The notes below the pieces were generated by a model that did no database searches, was not told where the DNA came from, and saw nothing but the letters and a program-made list of their open reading frames with translations. Position numbers and translations under genes: made by a program. Of a stretch of 64,000 bases of DNA, positions 20,626 to 30,051 are shown piece after piece. Source of the stretch: Nitrospira sp. (GTDB lineage Bacteria; Nitrospirota; Nitrospiria; Nitrospirales; Nitrospiraceae); NCBI GenBank assembly GCA_020697375.1, contig JAJFBJ010000003.1:28844-92843 (forward strand), in the 5' to 3' direction. How positions within the stretch are numbered: position 1 is the first letter of the stretch; each line of letters opens with the position of its first letter.

Positions 20626-22233
20626 TTATGCTGAAAAGGGTTGTGGCGTGAGCCCCGGCATGAGACCGGCCGATGCTATTCCAGATGCCGATGGTTTCGC
20701 CGGTCCGGCTGCCTTGGGTGCCGCCTTCCCGCGCACGCGATGCATTTTCTCCCGCGTATGGTAGGGCATGAGCGTTTCCAACAAGGCCGGAAGCCTGTCA
20801 CAAGGCACGTCTTCCATAATTTTGACGGCTGCCTTGGGGTCGGGCCCGGAACGGCCACCGACGAAGACATCGACGGCATCGACCACCTTGCCTCCTACTT
20901 TCGCCTTCTTTCCCAACAACCCGATATCCGCAACGAGATGGTTGCCGCAACCGGCCGGGCAGCCGGACCAATGCACAGTGATTGGCTTGATTCCCTCTCC
21001 CAGTTTGCGTTCCAACACATGCGCCGTTTCAACGGCCCGCCGCTTGGTCTCGATGACGGCCAGGTTGCAATAGTCGCTTCCGACACAGCTGACTAGTCCC
21101 TTGTACAGAGGTGACGGGTTATAGGCGAATTGCTTGACGAGCGGCTCTTCTGCCAACCCTCCCACCTGCCGATCGCTGACATGCGGGATCACGAAAGCTT
21201 GCGCCGGCGAGAGCCGCACTTCTCCAGTTCCATAGCGATCCGCCAGAGCTGCGATGTTTCGGAGATCCGCCGCTTTGATGCGACCGACCAGTACCTTGAG
21301 CCCGATATAGTTCAATCCCCGTTGTTTTTGGCGGAAAATGCCGATGTGATCGCATTCGCCAGCCGCCCTGGCATCGGTGCCTGCGACAGGCAAAGTCCGG
21401 CCCATGCGGACCTCGACTTCTTCTCGGAACCGGGTCTCCCCCCATGACTCGATGAGAAATGCGAGACGCGCCTGCGTGCGGTTCTCGCGCGCCCCATGCT
21501 CGCGGTAAATATGGAGAATGGTTCGGCAGACCTCGACTGCTTCGGCCGGATTCACAAACATGTCCAGTGGACTCGCAATCCGATAGCCGCCGGAACCCAG
21601 CTTCCCTCCAACGAGGACGTTATAGCCGTAACACTTGTCATGCCCCAAATCGTGATAGGACGGGACCAAGGCGATGTCCTGCGTCTCCATATGGAGGCAA
21701 TTGTCCGGACATCCGGTCACGGCAATATTGCACTTGCGAGGCAGATTCGTATAGGCAGGGTTTCCCAGTACCTCTTGATTGATGGCGCGAACGATATCCG
21801 TTCCATCCAGCAGTTCATTGGGATTCAACCCCGCCACCGGACAAGTCATGACGTTGCGAACGGTGTCCATGCCGGTTTGCAGAGACGTGAGCCCCGCTTC
21901 CTCGAGCTTGGCGAACACCTTCGGCACATTCTCAATCGTCAGATGCCGGAGCTGGACTTGCTGTCTGGTAGTGACATCGATGACAGCGTTTCCATAACAA
22001 ATCGCGATCTCCGCCAGCGCATGGAGCTGAGACGAGGTCGTCCGGCCGCCAGGCAGACGCACCCGTAGCATGAAATAGCCCGGTGTCGGATTTCTCAGGA
22101 ACAGGCCATACCATTTCAACCGCTGAATGTCATCTTCTGGAATGGTCTCCCAGCCGGTTTGCGCATATTGTGCGATCATGTCCCGCACTGCCAACCCGTC
22201 CCGTTCTGACTTAATCGCCTCGATCTTGTTCAT
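20626..22233 (-). CDS. nirA: Ferredoxin-dependent assimilatory nitrite reductase
   Basis: Reduces nitrite to ammonium with six ferredoxin electrons in the cytoplasm (535 aa). Two sulfite/nitrite reductase half-repeats are visible. The siroheme-4Fe4S ligands are CVGSDYC (C-x5-C) and GCPAGCGNH (C-x3-C), about 40 residues apart. CNIAVTGCPDNCLH in the first half is also typical. It has a Pro/Ala-rich C-terminal tail of about 30 residues. The ATG overlaps the stop of the small winged-helix gene (ATGA). Context (FNT channel, cyanase) supports nitrogen assimilation rather than respiration. Confidence 0.95.
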   Translation of the reverse strand: MNKIEAIKSERDGLAVRDMIAQYAQTGWETIPEDDIQRLKWYGLFLRNPTPGYFMLRVRLPGGRTTSSQLHALAEIAICYGNAVIDVTTRQQVQLRHLTIENVPKVFAKLEEAGLTSLQTGMDTVRNVMTCPVAGLNPNELLDGTDIVRAINQEVLGNPAYTNLPRKCNIAVTGCPDNCLHMETQDIALVPSYHDLGHDKCYGYNVLVGGKLGSGGYRIASPLDMFVNPAEAVEVCRTILHIYREHGARENRTQARLAFLIESWGETRFREEVEVRMGRTLPVAGTDARAAGECDHIGIFRQKQRGLNYIGLKVLVGRIKAADLRNIAALADRYGTGEVRLSPAQAFVIPHVSDRQVGGLAEEPLVKQFAYNPSPLYKGLVSCVGSDYCNLAVIETKRRAVETAHVLERKLGEGIKPITVHWSGCPAGCGNHLVADIGLLGKKAKVGGKVVDAVDVFVGGRSGPDPKAAVKIMEDVPCDRLPALLETLMPYHTREKMHRVRGKAAPKAAGPAKPSASGIASAGLMPGLTPQPFSA

Positions 22234-22427
22234 GGCGTGCTCCCCAATGCGACGGAATAGTTCCTGCCGGATTTTCTTAATTCCAACGCTCCAGTCCGGC
22301 TTAATCGATCCACGACCAACAACACCTGTGACGCGCTCAGGCCGGAGAGGGCCATCAGTTCATCGAACGTTTGTGGCGCCTGGCCCTTCAACGCTGTGAG
22401 CACCACCGCTTCCTCCCTTGTCTTCAT
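22230..22427 (-). CDS. Small winged-helix protein coupled to nirA
   Basis: A 65-residue protein, TREEAVVLTALKGQAPQTFDELMALSGLSASQVLLVVDRLSRTGALELRKSGRNYSVAL, whose helix-turn-helix and beta-wing layout resembles a minimal winged-helix DNA-binding domain. It lies between cynS and nirA and overlaps nirA by four bases. It is not a recognised named family. It could be a local regulator, or a partner required for nirA. Confidence 0.7.
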   Translation of the reverse strand: MKTREEAVVLTALKGQAPQTFDELMALSGLSASQVLLVVDRLSRTGALELRKSGRNYSVALGSTP

Positions 22428-22481
22428 GATTCCCTCCTTTCGTCCGATCGCGGCCTAAGCCGTCATTACAACGCCCTCACT

Positions 22482-22922
22482 TTAGAACGTCTTGTACTCG
22501 AGCCACTTGCCGTTCAGGGTGATCTTGCATCGGGCCTCGCCTTGACTGCCGGTTACCTTTTCCATATCCAAGGTAAAGTCAATCGCGCTCATGATGCCGT
22601 CGCCGAACATTTCGTTTGCCATCTCCCGCAACGAATCCCCGTAGACCCCGATGATTTCGAGCAGCCGATACTTGAACGGATCGGTTGCGTTCGGAAAATC
22701 TGCGCGGACAGGAAACGCGCTGAGGGCGCCGATCTGTTCCTTGTCCAGGTCCAGCAACGTCCCGACTTTCATGGCTTCCTCCGCCGACAAGCGGTGGTTG
22801 CCGTTTAACGCCGCGGCCACGAACGTCGGATTCTTCCCGACCGTCTTGGCCACCTCCGCAATGGTCACCTTCTTGTGCAACCGTTTCGCCTTAATCGCCT
22901 TTCGTATCGCCTCTTTTTCCAT
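22482..22922 (-). CDS. cynS: Cyanate hydratase (cyanase)
   Basis: Decomposes cyanate with bicarbonate to ammonia and CO2 (146 aa, forms a decamer). The N-terminal helix-turn-helix-like domain (TIAEVAKTVGKNPTFVAAALNG) is followed by the catalytic domain, with the catalytic Arg and Glu in YRLLEIIGVYG and the catalytic Ser in GDGIMSAIDF. Full length with a normal LEYKTF ending. It sits between the FNT channel and nirA, making an operon that yields ammonium from nitrite and cyanate. Confidence 0.97.
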   Translation of the reverse strand: MEKEAIRKAIKAKRLHKKVTIAEVAKTVGKNPTFVAAALNGNHRLSAEEAMKVGTLLDLDKEQIGALSAFPVRADFPNATDPFKYRLLEIIGVYGDSLREMANEMFGDGIMSAIDFTLDMEKVTGSQGEARCKITLNGKWLEYKTF

Positions 22923-22976
22923 TTTGATCTCCTTGAATTAGTCTGCTCGTGATGCAACATGGTTTATCGCTACGCC

Positions 22977-23807
22977 TTAGGAGCCAACGATTGCCGGGGC
23001 AATCGGTTCAGCCGCCTGTGCCGCTCGCGCCTCGATCACGCGATAGGGACTCACCATCCAGTAGAGTCCGCCCACAAATAGACCGCCACCGACGATATTG
23101 CCCAGCACGACGAAAAGTTGGTTGTACCAAAAGCCTGCCCAGCTGACGGCCGCTTCATGGGGCAGAAACAGCGCCATGCCCAAGAACGATTGATTGGCGA
23201 TGCTATGTTCGAAACCCGTTCCGATAAAGGCGAACAGGCACCAGAAAATCAGGAGGATCTTCGCCGTGTCGTTGCTCGTTCGTCCCGCCATCCAGACCGC
23301 CAGACAGATCAACCAATTGCAGAGGATCCCCCGCACAAACAGTTCCCATGCCGGCAGCGACATCTTAACTGCCGCCACCTTCTCGATCAGCTCCATGGTA
23401 GGCCCCTTGGTGAATACACCCGATTGAATGACCAACCAAGCCAACCCTAAGGAACCCGCCAGATTTCCCAGCCACGACCAGAAATTGAGCTGAACGACTT
23501 GCGTCCATGACAGGCTCTTGGACAACCCCCCGATAGCGCCCACCAGGTTATTGCCGGTGAACAATTCCGATCCCGCGAAAATCACGAGTGTCAGGGCGAT
23601 CCCAAACGAGACCCCCATGATAAGTTTGACCGCAGGTGACCCGGCGGCCGCCAAGGGGCCACCGACGCTGAAAATCAGCGCGATCCCGAATCCAAGATAA
23701 ACTCCCGCCAAAACGGACAGGATGAAATACCCTGCCGGCGATTGCTCGAGGAACGACCACTTTTTTGCTGCAACACCTGCGATCCGCTCGTGATCTGCTG
23801 CATGCAT
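22977..23807 (-). CDS. nirC: Formate/nitrite transporter family channel (NirC-like)
   Basis: A 276-residue inner-membrane pore with six hydrophobic segments, of the FNT fold. Family segments include GVSFGIALTLVIFAGSELFTGNN, GNLAGSLGLAWLV, and GTGFEHSIANQSFLGMALFL (the conserved pore-lining His). Probably imports nitrite for NirA. The ATG at 23807 follows an AGGAGG site. It heads the nirC-cynS-wHTH-nirA-CBS line and is preceded by two attenuator units in tandem. Confidence 0.9.
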   Translation of the reverse strand: MHAADHERIAGVAAKKWSFLEQSPAGYFILSVLAGVYLGFGIALIFSVGGPLAAAGSPAVKLIMGVSFGIALTLVIFAGSELFTGNNLVGAIGGLSKSLSWTQVVQLNFWSWLGNLAGSLGLAWLVIQSGVFTKGPTMELIEKVAAVKMSLPAWELFVRGILCNWLICLAVWMAGRTSNDTAKILLIFWCLFAFIGTGFEHSIANQSFLGMALFLPHEAAVSWAGFWYNQLFVVLGNIVGGGLFVGGLYWMVSPYRVIEARAAQAAEPIAPAIVGS

Positions 23808-23846
23808 GAGATTTTCCTCCTATGATCGATGCGCCAATGCCGGCTC

Positions 23847-23884
23847 AAAAAAAACGTCCTCATCCCGCGATGGGAAGAGGACGT
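23847..23884 (-). terminator. Attenuator terminator T2 of the nirC leader
   Basis: On the minus strand ACGTCCTC pairs with GAGGACGT, with an inner CCC/GGG stem, and is followed by eight U residues. The 5' arm shares GTCC with the hexaloop hairpin at 23893-23878, so the two cannot form together. Confidence 0.85.
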
Positions 23885-23950
23885 CTTTGTCCTGTTCGGC
23901 GAGGCCTGGTCTGCCTCACCAGGCTGCTGTCCGCCGACTACGATGTCGGC
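23878..23950 (-). promoter_or_regulatory. ANTAR-type antiterminator unit 2 of the nirC leader
   Basis: First hairpin at 23950-23933: six-pair GCCGAC/GTCGGC stem with loop ATCGTA. Second hairpin at 23893-23878: AGGAC/GTCCT stem with loop AAAGAC. Both hexaloops have A1 and G4, the pattern recognised by ANTAR proteins. A further GCCTGGT/ACCAGGC hairpin lies between them, making the linker longer than in the classical motif. The second hairpin competes with the terminator at 23884-23847. Confidence 0.75.
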
Positions 23951-23951
23951 T

Positions 23952-23993
23952 AAAAAAGAAAGCGTCCGCCACTCTTAAAAGAATGACGGACGC
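23952..23993 (-). terminator. Attenuator terminator T1 of the nirC leader
   Basis: Minus-strand hairpin GCGTCCG/CGGACGC with an A/U-rich loop, followed by UUUCUUUUUU. The 5' arm overlaps the hexaloop hairpin at 24003-23986. It could also end read-through transcription from glnA. Confidence 0.85.
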
Positions 23994-24045
23994 CTTTGTC
24001 CGTGTACTGCTTATAGGGTGGGTGGTGAATCAGGCGCCGTTGCCT
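23986..24045 (-). promoter_or_regulatory. ANTAR-type antiterminator unit 1 of the nirC leader
   Basis: First hairpin at 24045-24032: AGGC/GCCT with loop AACGGC. Second hairpin at 24003-23986: ACGGAC/GTCCGT with loop AAAGGC. Both loops keep A1 and G4. The 3' strand of the second hairpin is the 5' arm of terminator T1. Confidence 0.75.
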
Positions 24046-24064
24046 TCTCTCACCCACGGGTACC

Positions 24065-24093
24065 TGTATACCATCGCCCCTACGGCGCGTCAA
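24065..24093 (-). promoter_or_regulatory. Sigma70-type promoter of the nirC operon
   Basis: Minus strand TTGACG (24093-24088), 17-bp spacer, TATACA (24070-24065). Transcription should start near 24058, about 13 nt before the first hexaloop hairpin, so the whole double attenuator lies in the 5' leader of nirC. Confidence 0.8.
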
Positions 24094-24121
24094 GATATTC
24101 TTGAGCGCCGAGACCGAAGGA

Positions 24122-25531
24122 CTACACGTCGTAATACAGGAAGAACTCATAGGGATGCGGCCGCAACCGCATCGTGTCCACTTCCCTGGCACGCTTATAC
24201 CCGATCCAGGCTTCGATCAGGTCCTCGCTGAACACCCCCCCCTTGAGCAGAAATTGGTGGTCCTTCTCGAGATGAATGAGCGCCTCGTCCAAGCTCCCCG
24301 GCATGGTTCGAATCTTGGCGGCTTCCTTGGCCTCGAGATCGTATAGATCCTTCTCGGCCGGTTCTCCCGGATTGATCTTGTTTTCGATCCCATCCAATCC
24401 GGCCATTAACATGGCGGCAAAGGCCAGATAGGGATTCGCAGCCGGATCCGGGAACCGCACTTCGATGCGCTTCGCCTTCGGGCTCGGGGAATACATTGGA
24501 ATCCTGATACCGGCCGACCGGTTCCGGCTCGAATAGGCCAGTAACACGGGGGCTTCGAATCCCGGCGTCAACCGCTTGTAGGAATTAGTCGAGGGGTTGG
24601 TGAAGGCGGCCAGAGCCGGCGCATGTTTGAGAATGCCGCCGATATAGTGGAGGCACATCTGGGATACGCCGGCATATTCCTTCCCGGCGAACAGTGGTTT
24701 TCCTTCTTTCCAGATGCTCTGGTGAGTATGCATGCCGGAACCGTTGTCGCCGAAAATCGGTTTCGGCATGAACGTGGCGGTCTTACCATGGCGCCGCGCG
24801 ACGTTCTTGACGATGTATTTGAACATCATCATTTTATCGGCCGTCTTCACCAGACTGTCGAATCGAATGTCGATTTCAGCCTGGCCCGCCGTGGCCACCT
24901 CGTGATGATGTTTCTCGGTGGCGATGCCCGCCTTTTCCATTTCCAGAATCATTTCCGTCCTGATGTCCTGCTGCGTATCGGTCGGGGGAACCGGGAAGTA
25001 GCCCTCCTTGTGACGGATCTTTCCGCCCAGGTTGACGCCCTCTTGTCCCATGTTCCAAACGCCCTCGTCGGAATCGATGAAGTAGTAGCCGCTATGGTTC
25101 GTTTGATCATAGCGCGCATGGTCGAAAATGAAAAATTCAGCTTCCGGGCCCCAGAAGGAGGTGTCGCCGATCTTTGTGCTCTGGAGATACTTCTCCGCCT
25201 TCTGAGCGATAAAACGAGGGTCACGATCGTAGGTCTCTCGCGTAATCGGGTCCATGACGTTGCCGACGAGGCTTAGCGTCGGCACGGAACAGAACGGATC
25301 GAGACAGGCCGTCGCCGGATCCGGCACAAGCAACATGTCGCTGTTGTTGATCGCTTTCCAGCCTCGGATCGACGAACCATCGAGCCCCGAACCATCCTTG
25401 AACAGGCCTTCCGTCAGCTCACTGACCGGAATGGTGAAATGCTGCCACGTGCCGATCAGGTCCACGAATTTCAAGTCCACGACCTGGACCTTATTCTTCT
25501 TCGCAAAATCCAACACCTCACGAACGTTCAT
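24122..25531 (-). CDS. glnA: Glutamine synthetase type I
   Basis: Makes glutamine from glutamate, ammonium and ATP (469 aa; dodecamer in this family). Visible: DGSSIRGWK near the N-terminus, [13 protein letters not shown], the glutamate/ATP segment [18 protein letters not shown], and [16 protein letters not shown]. The adenylylation loop [14 protein letters not shown] keeps the target Tyr, so it is a GSI-beta enzyme open to control by the GlnE pair in this window. A GGAGGAGGGG site precedes the ATG. It follows glnD by 43 bp and ends the nadE-OMP-amtB-glnK-glnD-glnA line. Confidence 0.97.
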   Translation of the reverse strand: MNVREVLDFAKKNKVQVVDLKFVDLIGTWQHFTIPVSELTEGLFKDGSGLDGSSIRGWKAINNSDMLLVPDPATACLDPFCSVPTLSLVGNVMDPITRETYDRDPRFIAQKAEKYLQSTKIGDTSFWGPEAEFFIFDHARYDQTNHSGYYFIDSDEGVWNMGQEGVNLGGKIRHKEGYFPVPPTDTQQDIRTEMILEMEKAGIATEKHHHEVATAGQAEIDIRFDSLVKTADKMMMFKYIVKNVARRHGKTATFMPKPIFGDNGSGMHTHQSIWKEGKPLFAGKEYAGVSQMCLHYIGGILKHAPALAAFTNPSTNSYKRLTPGFEAPVLLAYSSRNRSAGIRIPMYSPSPKAKRIEVRFPDPAANPYLAFAAMLMAGLDGIENKINPGEPAEKDLYDLEAKEAAKIRTMPGSLDEALIHLEKDHQFLLKGGVFSEDLIEAWIGYKRAREVDTMRLRPHPYEFFLYYDV

Positions 25532-25574
25532 CCCCTCCTCCTTTCAACCGCCGATGAAAATGACTACCTACGCC

Positions 25575-28265
25575 CTACTTGTTAGGCACCGTGGCACCGA
25601 GAAACGTCTCAATCTCACCGAGGATCTCCGTCCTGATCGATTCCAGGCGGGCGGTCTCCTCGATCTTCTCGCCCTCTGCATCCGTCACATAAAATACGTC
25701 CGCCACCTGATCGAGGCGAGTGGAAATTCGTGATGCATGGATCGACAACCCCAACCGGAAGATCGCATTGGTGATGACATACAGTAATCCCTGCCGGTCG
25801 TCGGCAAACACATCCAGTATGGTAAATCGGTCGGACGTTTCATTGTCGATCCTCACTTCGGCGGGCTGGCGATGGGCCGGGAATGCTCGTCCCATGCTCA
25901 ACCTGGCCCCCCGGCGCGTCACGGCCTCAAGCGTTTGGCGTCCGGTCAAGACTTCCGTAATCGTGAGGCAGATCGATTCGCGTCGATCCGCGGGCGGAGC
26001 GCCTTGATAGTCGGGATCCGCGACTTGAAAGGTATCGACGACGACGCCATCCTTCCTGGTCACGATTTGGGCGTCCAGGATCTGCAACCCACCCGCCGCC
26101 ATGACGCCGGCGATTTTCGAAAACAAACCCGGGATCAAATCATTATGCGCGACCACGACGTACTCACAGGTTCCCAATTGAACGTTGAAACCGGTCTCAA
26201 TGACGACTTCGCGGTCCTGAAGACGTCGAATCGCGCCCAGATGCGAAGCGATGCGTCGGGGAGTCGTTCCATAGACATAGCGCAATGGAAATCGTTCGAG
26301 CTCTGATTGGATCCATGCCACATCCGCCGCTAGGGCCTGTCCGGTATCCTGTTGCGATGCCACATCGGCGGCGATGCGGGCCAGCCGCTGAGGTTCATCG
26401 ACCGTCTCACGCTCTCCGGACACCTCCTGCATGGCACGCAAATACAGCTCGGTCAGGAGGGACTCTTTCCATTTGGTGAAAACGTCCGGACCCACCGCGG
26501 CGATATCTGCAGCCGTCAAGGCCAGCAGTTTGCGCAACACTTCCGGCGTGCCCACTTCACGAGCGAACGGCAGGAGGACTTTTTCATCGTAGGGATCACG
26601 GCGAAAAGCCGTATGGGCCATTAACAAATGACGGTGGACAAGTACCATGAGTGTCCGCGTGTCCCGCTCATCGAATCCCAACAACGCCGCCGTTTCCTCG
26701 GCCAGCCGCCTGCCGACTTCGCTGTGGTCTTCTTCATGGCCTTTTCCCAAATCATGCAGGAGCACGGCCAAGTGCAAAATGTCCTTCCGCTTGATTTCTC
26801 GATACACCTCGCCCAAGAGGCCCGGATGCTCGGCCAATGCCTCGGCCTTCGCCACGGCGAGAAGGCTGTGCTCATCGACCGTGTACTTGTGATACTGGTT
26901 GAATTGCATCAGCCCGCGCACGCGCGAGAAGGCGGGCACCAGCTTTTCCAACAAGTGCGCCCGATGCATGGCCTCCAGCGTCCGCGCCGTGCCTGGGCCC
27001 GCCAAGATCGACAGAAAGGTCCGGCCGGCTTCCGGCGTACGGAAACGATCGGTCGACAGCGTCTCAGCATGACGGTGGATGTCTTCGAGCAGGGACGGAT
27101 CGATGCGCAACTTGCGCGATCGTGCGAGGTCAAAGAGTGTCAGGAGCGAGGCCGGCCGATCCAATACCTGGGAGCGCAGTTCCGCCGGCACCGTCAACGC
27201 CTCGCCTGTGACGACGAAATAGTGATCGACGCGCGAGGCCGGCATCCATCGCATGAGCCGCTGCCAGAACGAGCGGCGGCGACAGCGTTCGACGAATCGC
27301 ATCGATGCGGCATGCAGACCCATGGTGTGGCGATAGTACTGCTGCATGAACTGCTCGACGGCGAGCAGGTTCGGCCGGTCGGTGAAGCCCAGCTGCTTCG
27401 CCAGCCAGACCTGATCGTCGAAGGTCAGAATTTCCTGAGCCATGCCGGCTCGGATATGGAGGAAGGACCGGACCCGCAAGAGGAACTCTCGAGCATCTTT
27501 GATCGCCCGGCAATCGGCCTGGGACAGAATCCCGCGATCGGACAATTCACGGATCGTGGGCGCCTGGTACCGCGCCAAGCCGATCCACTGCAAGAGATGC
27601 AAGTCGCGTAATCCGCCTTTGCTCTTCTTTACATTCGGCTCAAGCAGATAGACCGTCTCGCCGAACTTGTGATACTCGCGCTGCCGCTCCGAGACCTTCT
27701 GGTCTAGGTAGGCATCGAATCCTCTCGACACAACTTTTCTGACATAGCGCGCGTGGAATTGCTGGAAGAGCTCGGGACTGCCGGCCAGAAACCGCGCTTC
27801 CATCATCGAGGTTCGAACCGTCAAGTCGGTCAGGCCCAAATCCACGCAATCCTGAATGGTGCGCACGCTATGGCCCACTTGAAACCCGCTGTCCCACAAG
27901 GGATGGAGCACCTGCTTCACCAGTTCCGGAATCACCTTGGCCGCATCCGGGTGGAATAAAAACATCAAATCGACATCCGAGTGGGGCGCCAGTTCCCGGC
28001 GGCCATAGCCGCCCAGTGCAACCAGGCAACAATGTTGAAAACCGGCCGTCATGAGCGCCTCGCCGCCATTTCTGGCCGCGGTCCGGTACCGTCCGACGAT
28101 CACGCCATCGACCAATTCCGTAGTGGCATCGACCACATCGTCGCCGGTTGCCCCTGAGAACAGCCGTTGCTGAATGGCCTGCCGCTGCTCCGTCAGCAAC
28201 GCAGACCCAGACATGGGAGTGACTTCATGCAACATATGGGAACCAGCATCCAAGGCTTGCGACAT
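25575..28265 (-). CDS. glnD: PII uridylyltransferase / uridylyl-removing enzyme
   Basis: Glutamine sensor that uridylylates and deuridylylates PII (896 aa). Order of domains: nucleotidyltransferase (VALGGYGRRELAPHSDVDLMFLF, about residues 80-110), a helical region, an HD phosphohydrolase domain (LHLAVLLHDLGKGHEEDHSEVG, near residue 500), and two C-terminal ACT domains (from about residue 710, including DVFYVTDAEGEKI). The start at 28265 lies two bases after the glnK stop. Its presence alongside glnK gives a complete PII cascade. Confidence 0.96.
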   Translation of the reverse strand: MSQALDAGSHMLHEVTPMSGSALLTEQRQAIQQRLFSGATGDDVVDATTELVDGVIVGRYRTAARNGGEALMTAGFQHCCLVALGGYGRRELAPHSDVDLMFLFHPDAAKVIPELVKQVLHPLWDSGFQVGHSVRTIQDCVDLGLTDLTVRTSMMEARFLAGSPELFQQFHARYVRKVVSRGFDAYLDQKVSERQREYHKFGETVYLLEPNVKKSKGGLRDLHLLQWIGLARYQAPTIRELSDRGILSQADCRAIKDAREFLLRVRSFLHIRAGMAQEILTFDDQVWLAKQLGFTDRPNLLAVEQFMQQYYRHTMGLHAASMRFVERCRRRSFWQRLMRWMPASRVDHYFVVTGEALTVPAELRSQVLDRPASLLTLFDLARSRKLRIDPSLLEDIHRHAETLSTDRFRTPEAGRTFLSILAGPGTARTLEAMHRAHLLEKLVPAFSRVRGLMQFNQYHKYTVDEHSLLAVAKAEALAEHPGLLGEVYREIKRKDILHLAVLLHDLGKGHEEDHSEVGRRLAEETAALLGFDERDTRTLMVLVHRHLLMAHTAFRRDPYDEKVLLPFAREVGTPEVLRKLLALTAADIAAVGPDVFTKWKESLLTELYLRAMQEVSGERETVDEPQRLARIAADVASQQDTGQALAADVAWIQSELERFPLRYVYGTTPRRIASHLGAIRRLQDREVVIETGFNVQLGTCEYVVVAHNDLIPGLFSKIAGVMAAGGLQILDAQIVTRKDGVVVDTFQVADPDYQGAPPADRRESICLTITEVLTGRQTLEAVTRRGARLSMGRAFPAHRQPAEVRIDNETSDRFTILDVFADDRQGLLYVITNAIFRLGLSIHASRISTRLDQVADVFYVTDAEGEKIEETARLESIRTEILGEIETFLGATVPNK

Positions 28266-28267
28266 AT

Positions 28268-28615
<348 letters not shown>

Positions 28616-28652
28616 CTAGGTCCTCCCACCGCTCACAGCCGATGGCGTCATG

Positions 28653-29984
28653 TCACGAATAGGCCCGCTCATTATGTTGACTCAAATCGAGACCGGTCGA
28701 TTCTTCCTCCGAAGATACCCGCAGTCCTGTCATGGAATCGACCAATTTGAGGATGACAAATGTGCCGATCATGGAGAAGATCGTCGTGACCACCACGACG
28801 AGGAACTGGATGCCGAGCAGACCGGGATTGCCGTACAATAACCCGTCGGCCCCTCCCGAATTGATTGCCTTACTGGCGCAAAGTCCGGTCGCGAGAATGC
28901 CGATTACCCCTCCGACCCCGTGGATTCCCACGACATCAAGCGAGTCATCATATCCGAATCGCCCCTTCCAAACAATCGCGGCGTAGCAGACCATGCCCGC
29001 CACGCCGCCGATTGCGACGGCGAACAGCGGGCTGATGAATCCGGCCGCAGCGGTCACCGTCGCCAATCCGGCCACGGCGCCGCTCGCCACCCCGAGTACC
29101 GTGGGTTTGCCCCGATGCGCCCATTCGACGCCGCACCAGGCCATGGCGCCCGTCGCGGCCGCCACATGGGTGGCAAGGATCGCCGAGACGGCAATACCGT
29201 TGGCGCCGAGTGCGCTCCCCCCATTGAAGCCGAACCAGCCGAACCACAAAAATCCTGTTCCCAGTAACGTCATCGGCAGATTGTGCGGAGCCATGTAATC
29301 GGTCCCATATCCTCGGCGTTTGCCCAGCACGATGGCGCAGATGAGCGCCGACGCGCCTGAACTGATATGGATCACGGCTCCCCCGGCAAAGTCCAAGGCC
29401 CCCAGTTGGGCCAACCAACCGCCGCCCCAGATCCAATGCGCCAGGGGCACATAGACGACCACCGACCAGAGCGCTCCAAACAGCACGACCGACGTGAAGC
29501 GTTTGCGTTCGGCAAATGCGCCGGTGACCAACGCCGGAGCGATGGCGGCGAACATCAACTGAAACAATACGAAGGCCTGGTGCGGGATCGTGGGACCGTA
29601 CGTCGGGTGCGGGTCTGCGCCGACCCCGCTGAGCCCAACCCAGTCCAGTCCGCCGATCACGCCGCCTTTATCCGGGCCGAACGCCAGGCTATACCCGAAC
29701 AACACCCACAGTATGCTGACCAGGCTCAGGATCATGACACTCTGCATGATCGTGCCCAAGACGTTTTTGCTCCGCACGAGTCCGCCGTAAAACAGCGCGA
29801 GGCCCGGCATCAGCATCGCGAGCACGAAGGCTGAGGACACCAGGACCCACGCCGTATCTCCGCTATCGACCTTGAGGGTCGCATTCTGGGCATAGGCTTG
29901 GCCGGTCCATAACCCTGAGCCCATGAGCAATCCCATTGTGAGACCCGCGCCGACCGTCATCCGTTGTGCCGCTGCCTTCACCAT
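28653..29984 (-). CDS. amtB: Ammonium transporter AmtB
   Basis: Inner-membrane ammonium channel (443 aa) with an N-terminal signal peptide (residues about 1-33, ending QAYAQ) and 11 membrane segments. Family patterns: ALFYGGLVRSKNVLGTIMQS, DFAGGAVIHISSGASALICAIVLG, and DDSLDVVGIHGVGGVIGILATG, which carries the second pore His. The ATG at 29984 has a perfect AAGGAGG site; the longer frame to 30047 does not. Paired with glnK downstream, as in most bacteria. Confidence 0.96.
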   Translation of the reverse strand: MVKAAAQRMTVGAGLTMGLLMGSGLWTGQAYAQNATLKVDSGDTAWVLVSSAFVLAMLMPGLALFYGGLVRSKNVLGTIMQSVMILSLVSILWVLFGYSLAFGPDKGGVIGGLDWVGLSGVGADPHPTYGPTIPHQAFVLFQLMFAAIAPALVTGAFAERKRFTSVVLFGALWSVVVYVPLAHWIWGGGWLAQLGALDFAGGAVIHISSGASALICAIVLGKRRGYGTDYMAPHNLPMTLLGTGFLWFGWFGFNGGSALGANGIAVSAILATHVAAATGAMAWCGVEWAHRGKPTVLGVASGAVAGLATVTAAAGFISPLFAVAIGGVAGMVCYAAIVWKGRFGYDDSLDVVGIHGVGGVIGILATGLCASKAINSGGADGLLYGNPGLLGIQFLVVVVTTIFSMIGTFVILKLVDSMTGLRVSSEEESTGLDLSQHNERAYS

Positions 29985-30051
29985 GTTCCTCCTTCGGCTT
30001 CGCCGTTCATTCAAAGACCTCCCCCGTTCGATCAAGAAGGCGGGCAAGATT

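Noticed and set aside
23847..23993. The two hairpins downstream of glnA as simple terminators of glnA
   Set aside because: A consensus-like promoter (24093-24065) lies between glnA and the hairpins, and each hairpin is overlapped by an A1/G4 hexaloop structure, so they act in the nirC leader, although they may also stop glnA read-through.
29985..30051. A further ANTAR unit directly before amtB
   Set aside because: The spacer has an AGACC/GGTCT pair but no hexaloop hairpins with A1 and G4.
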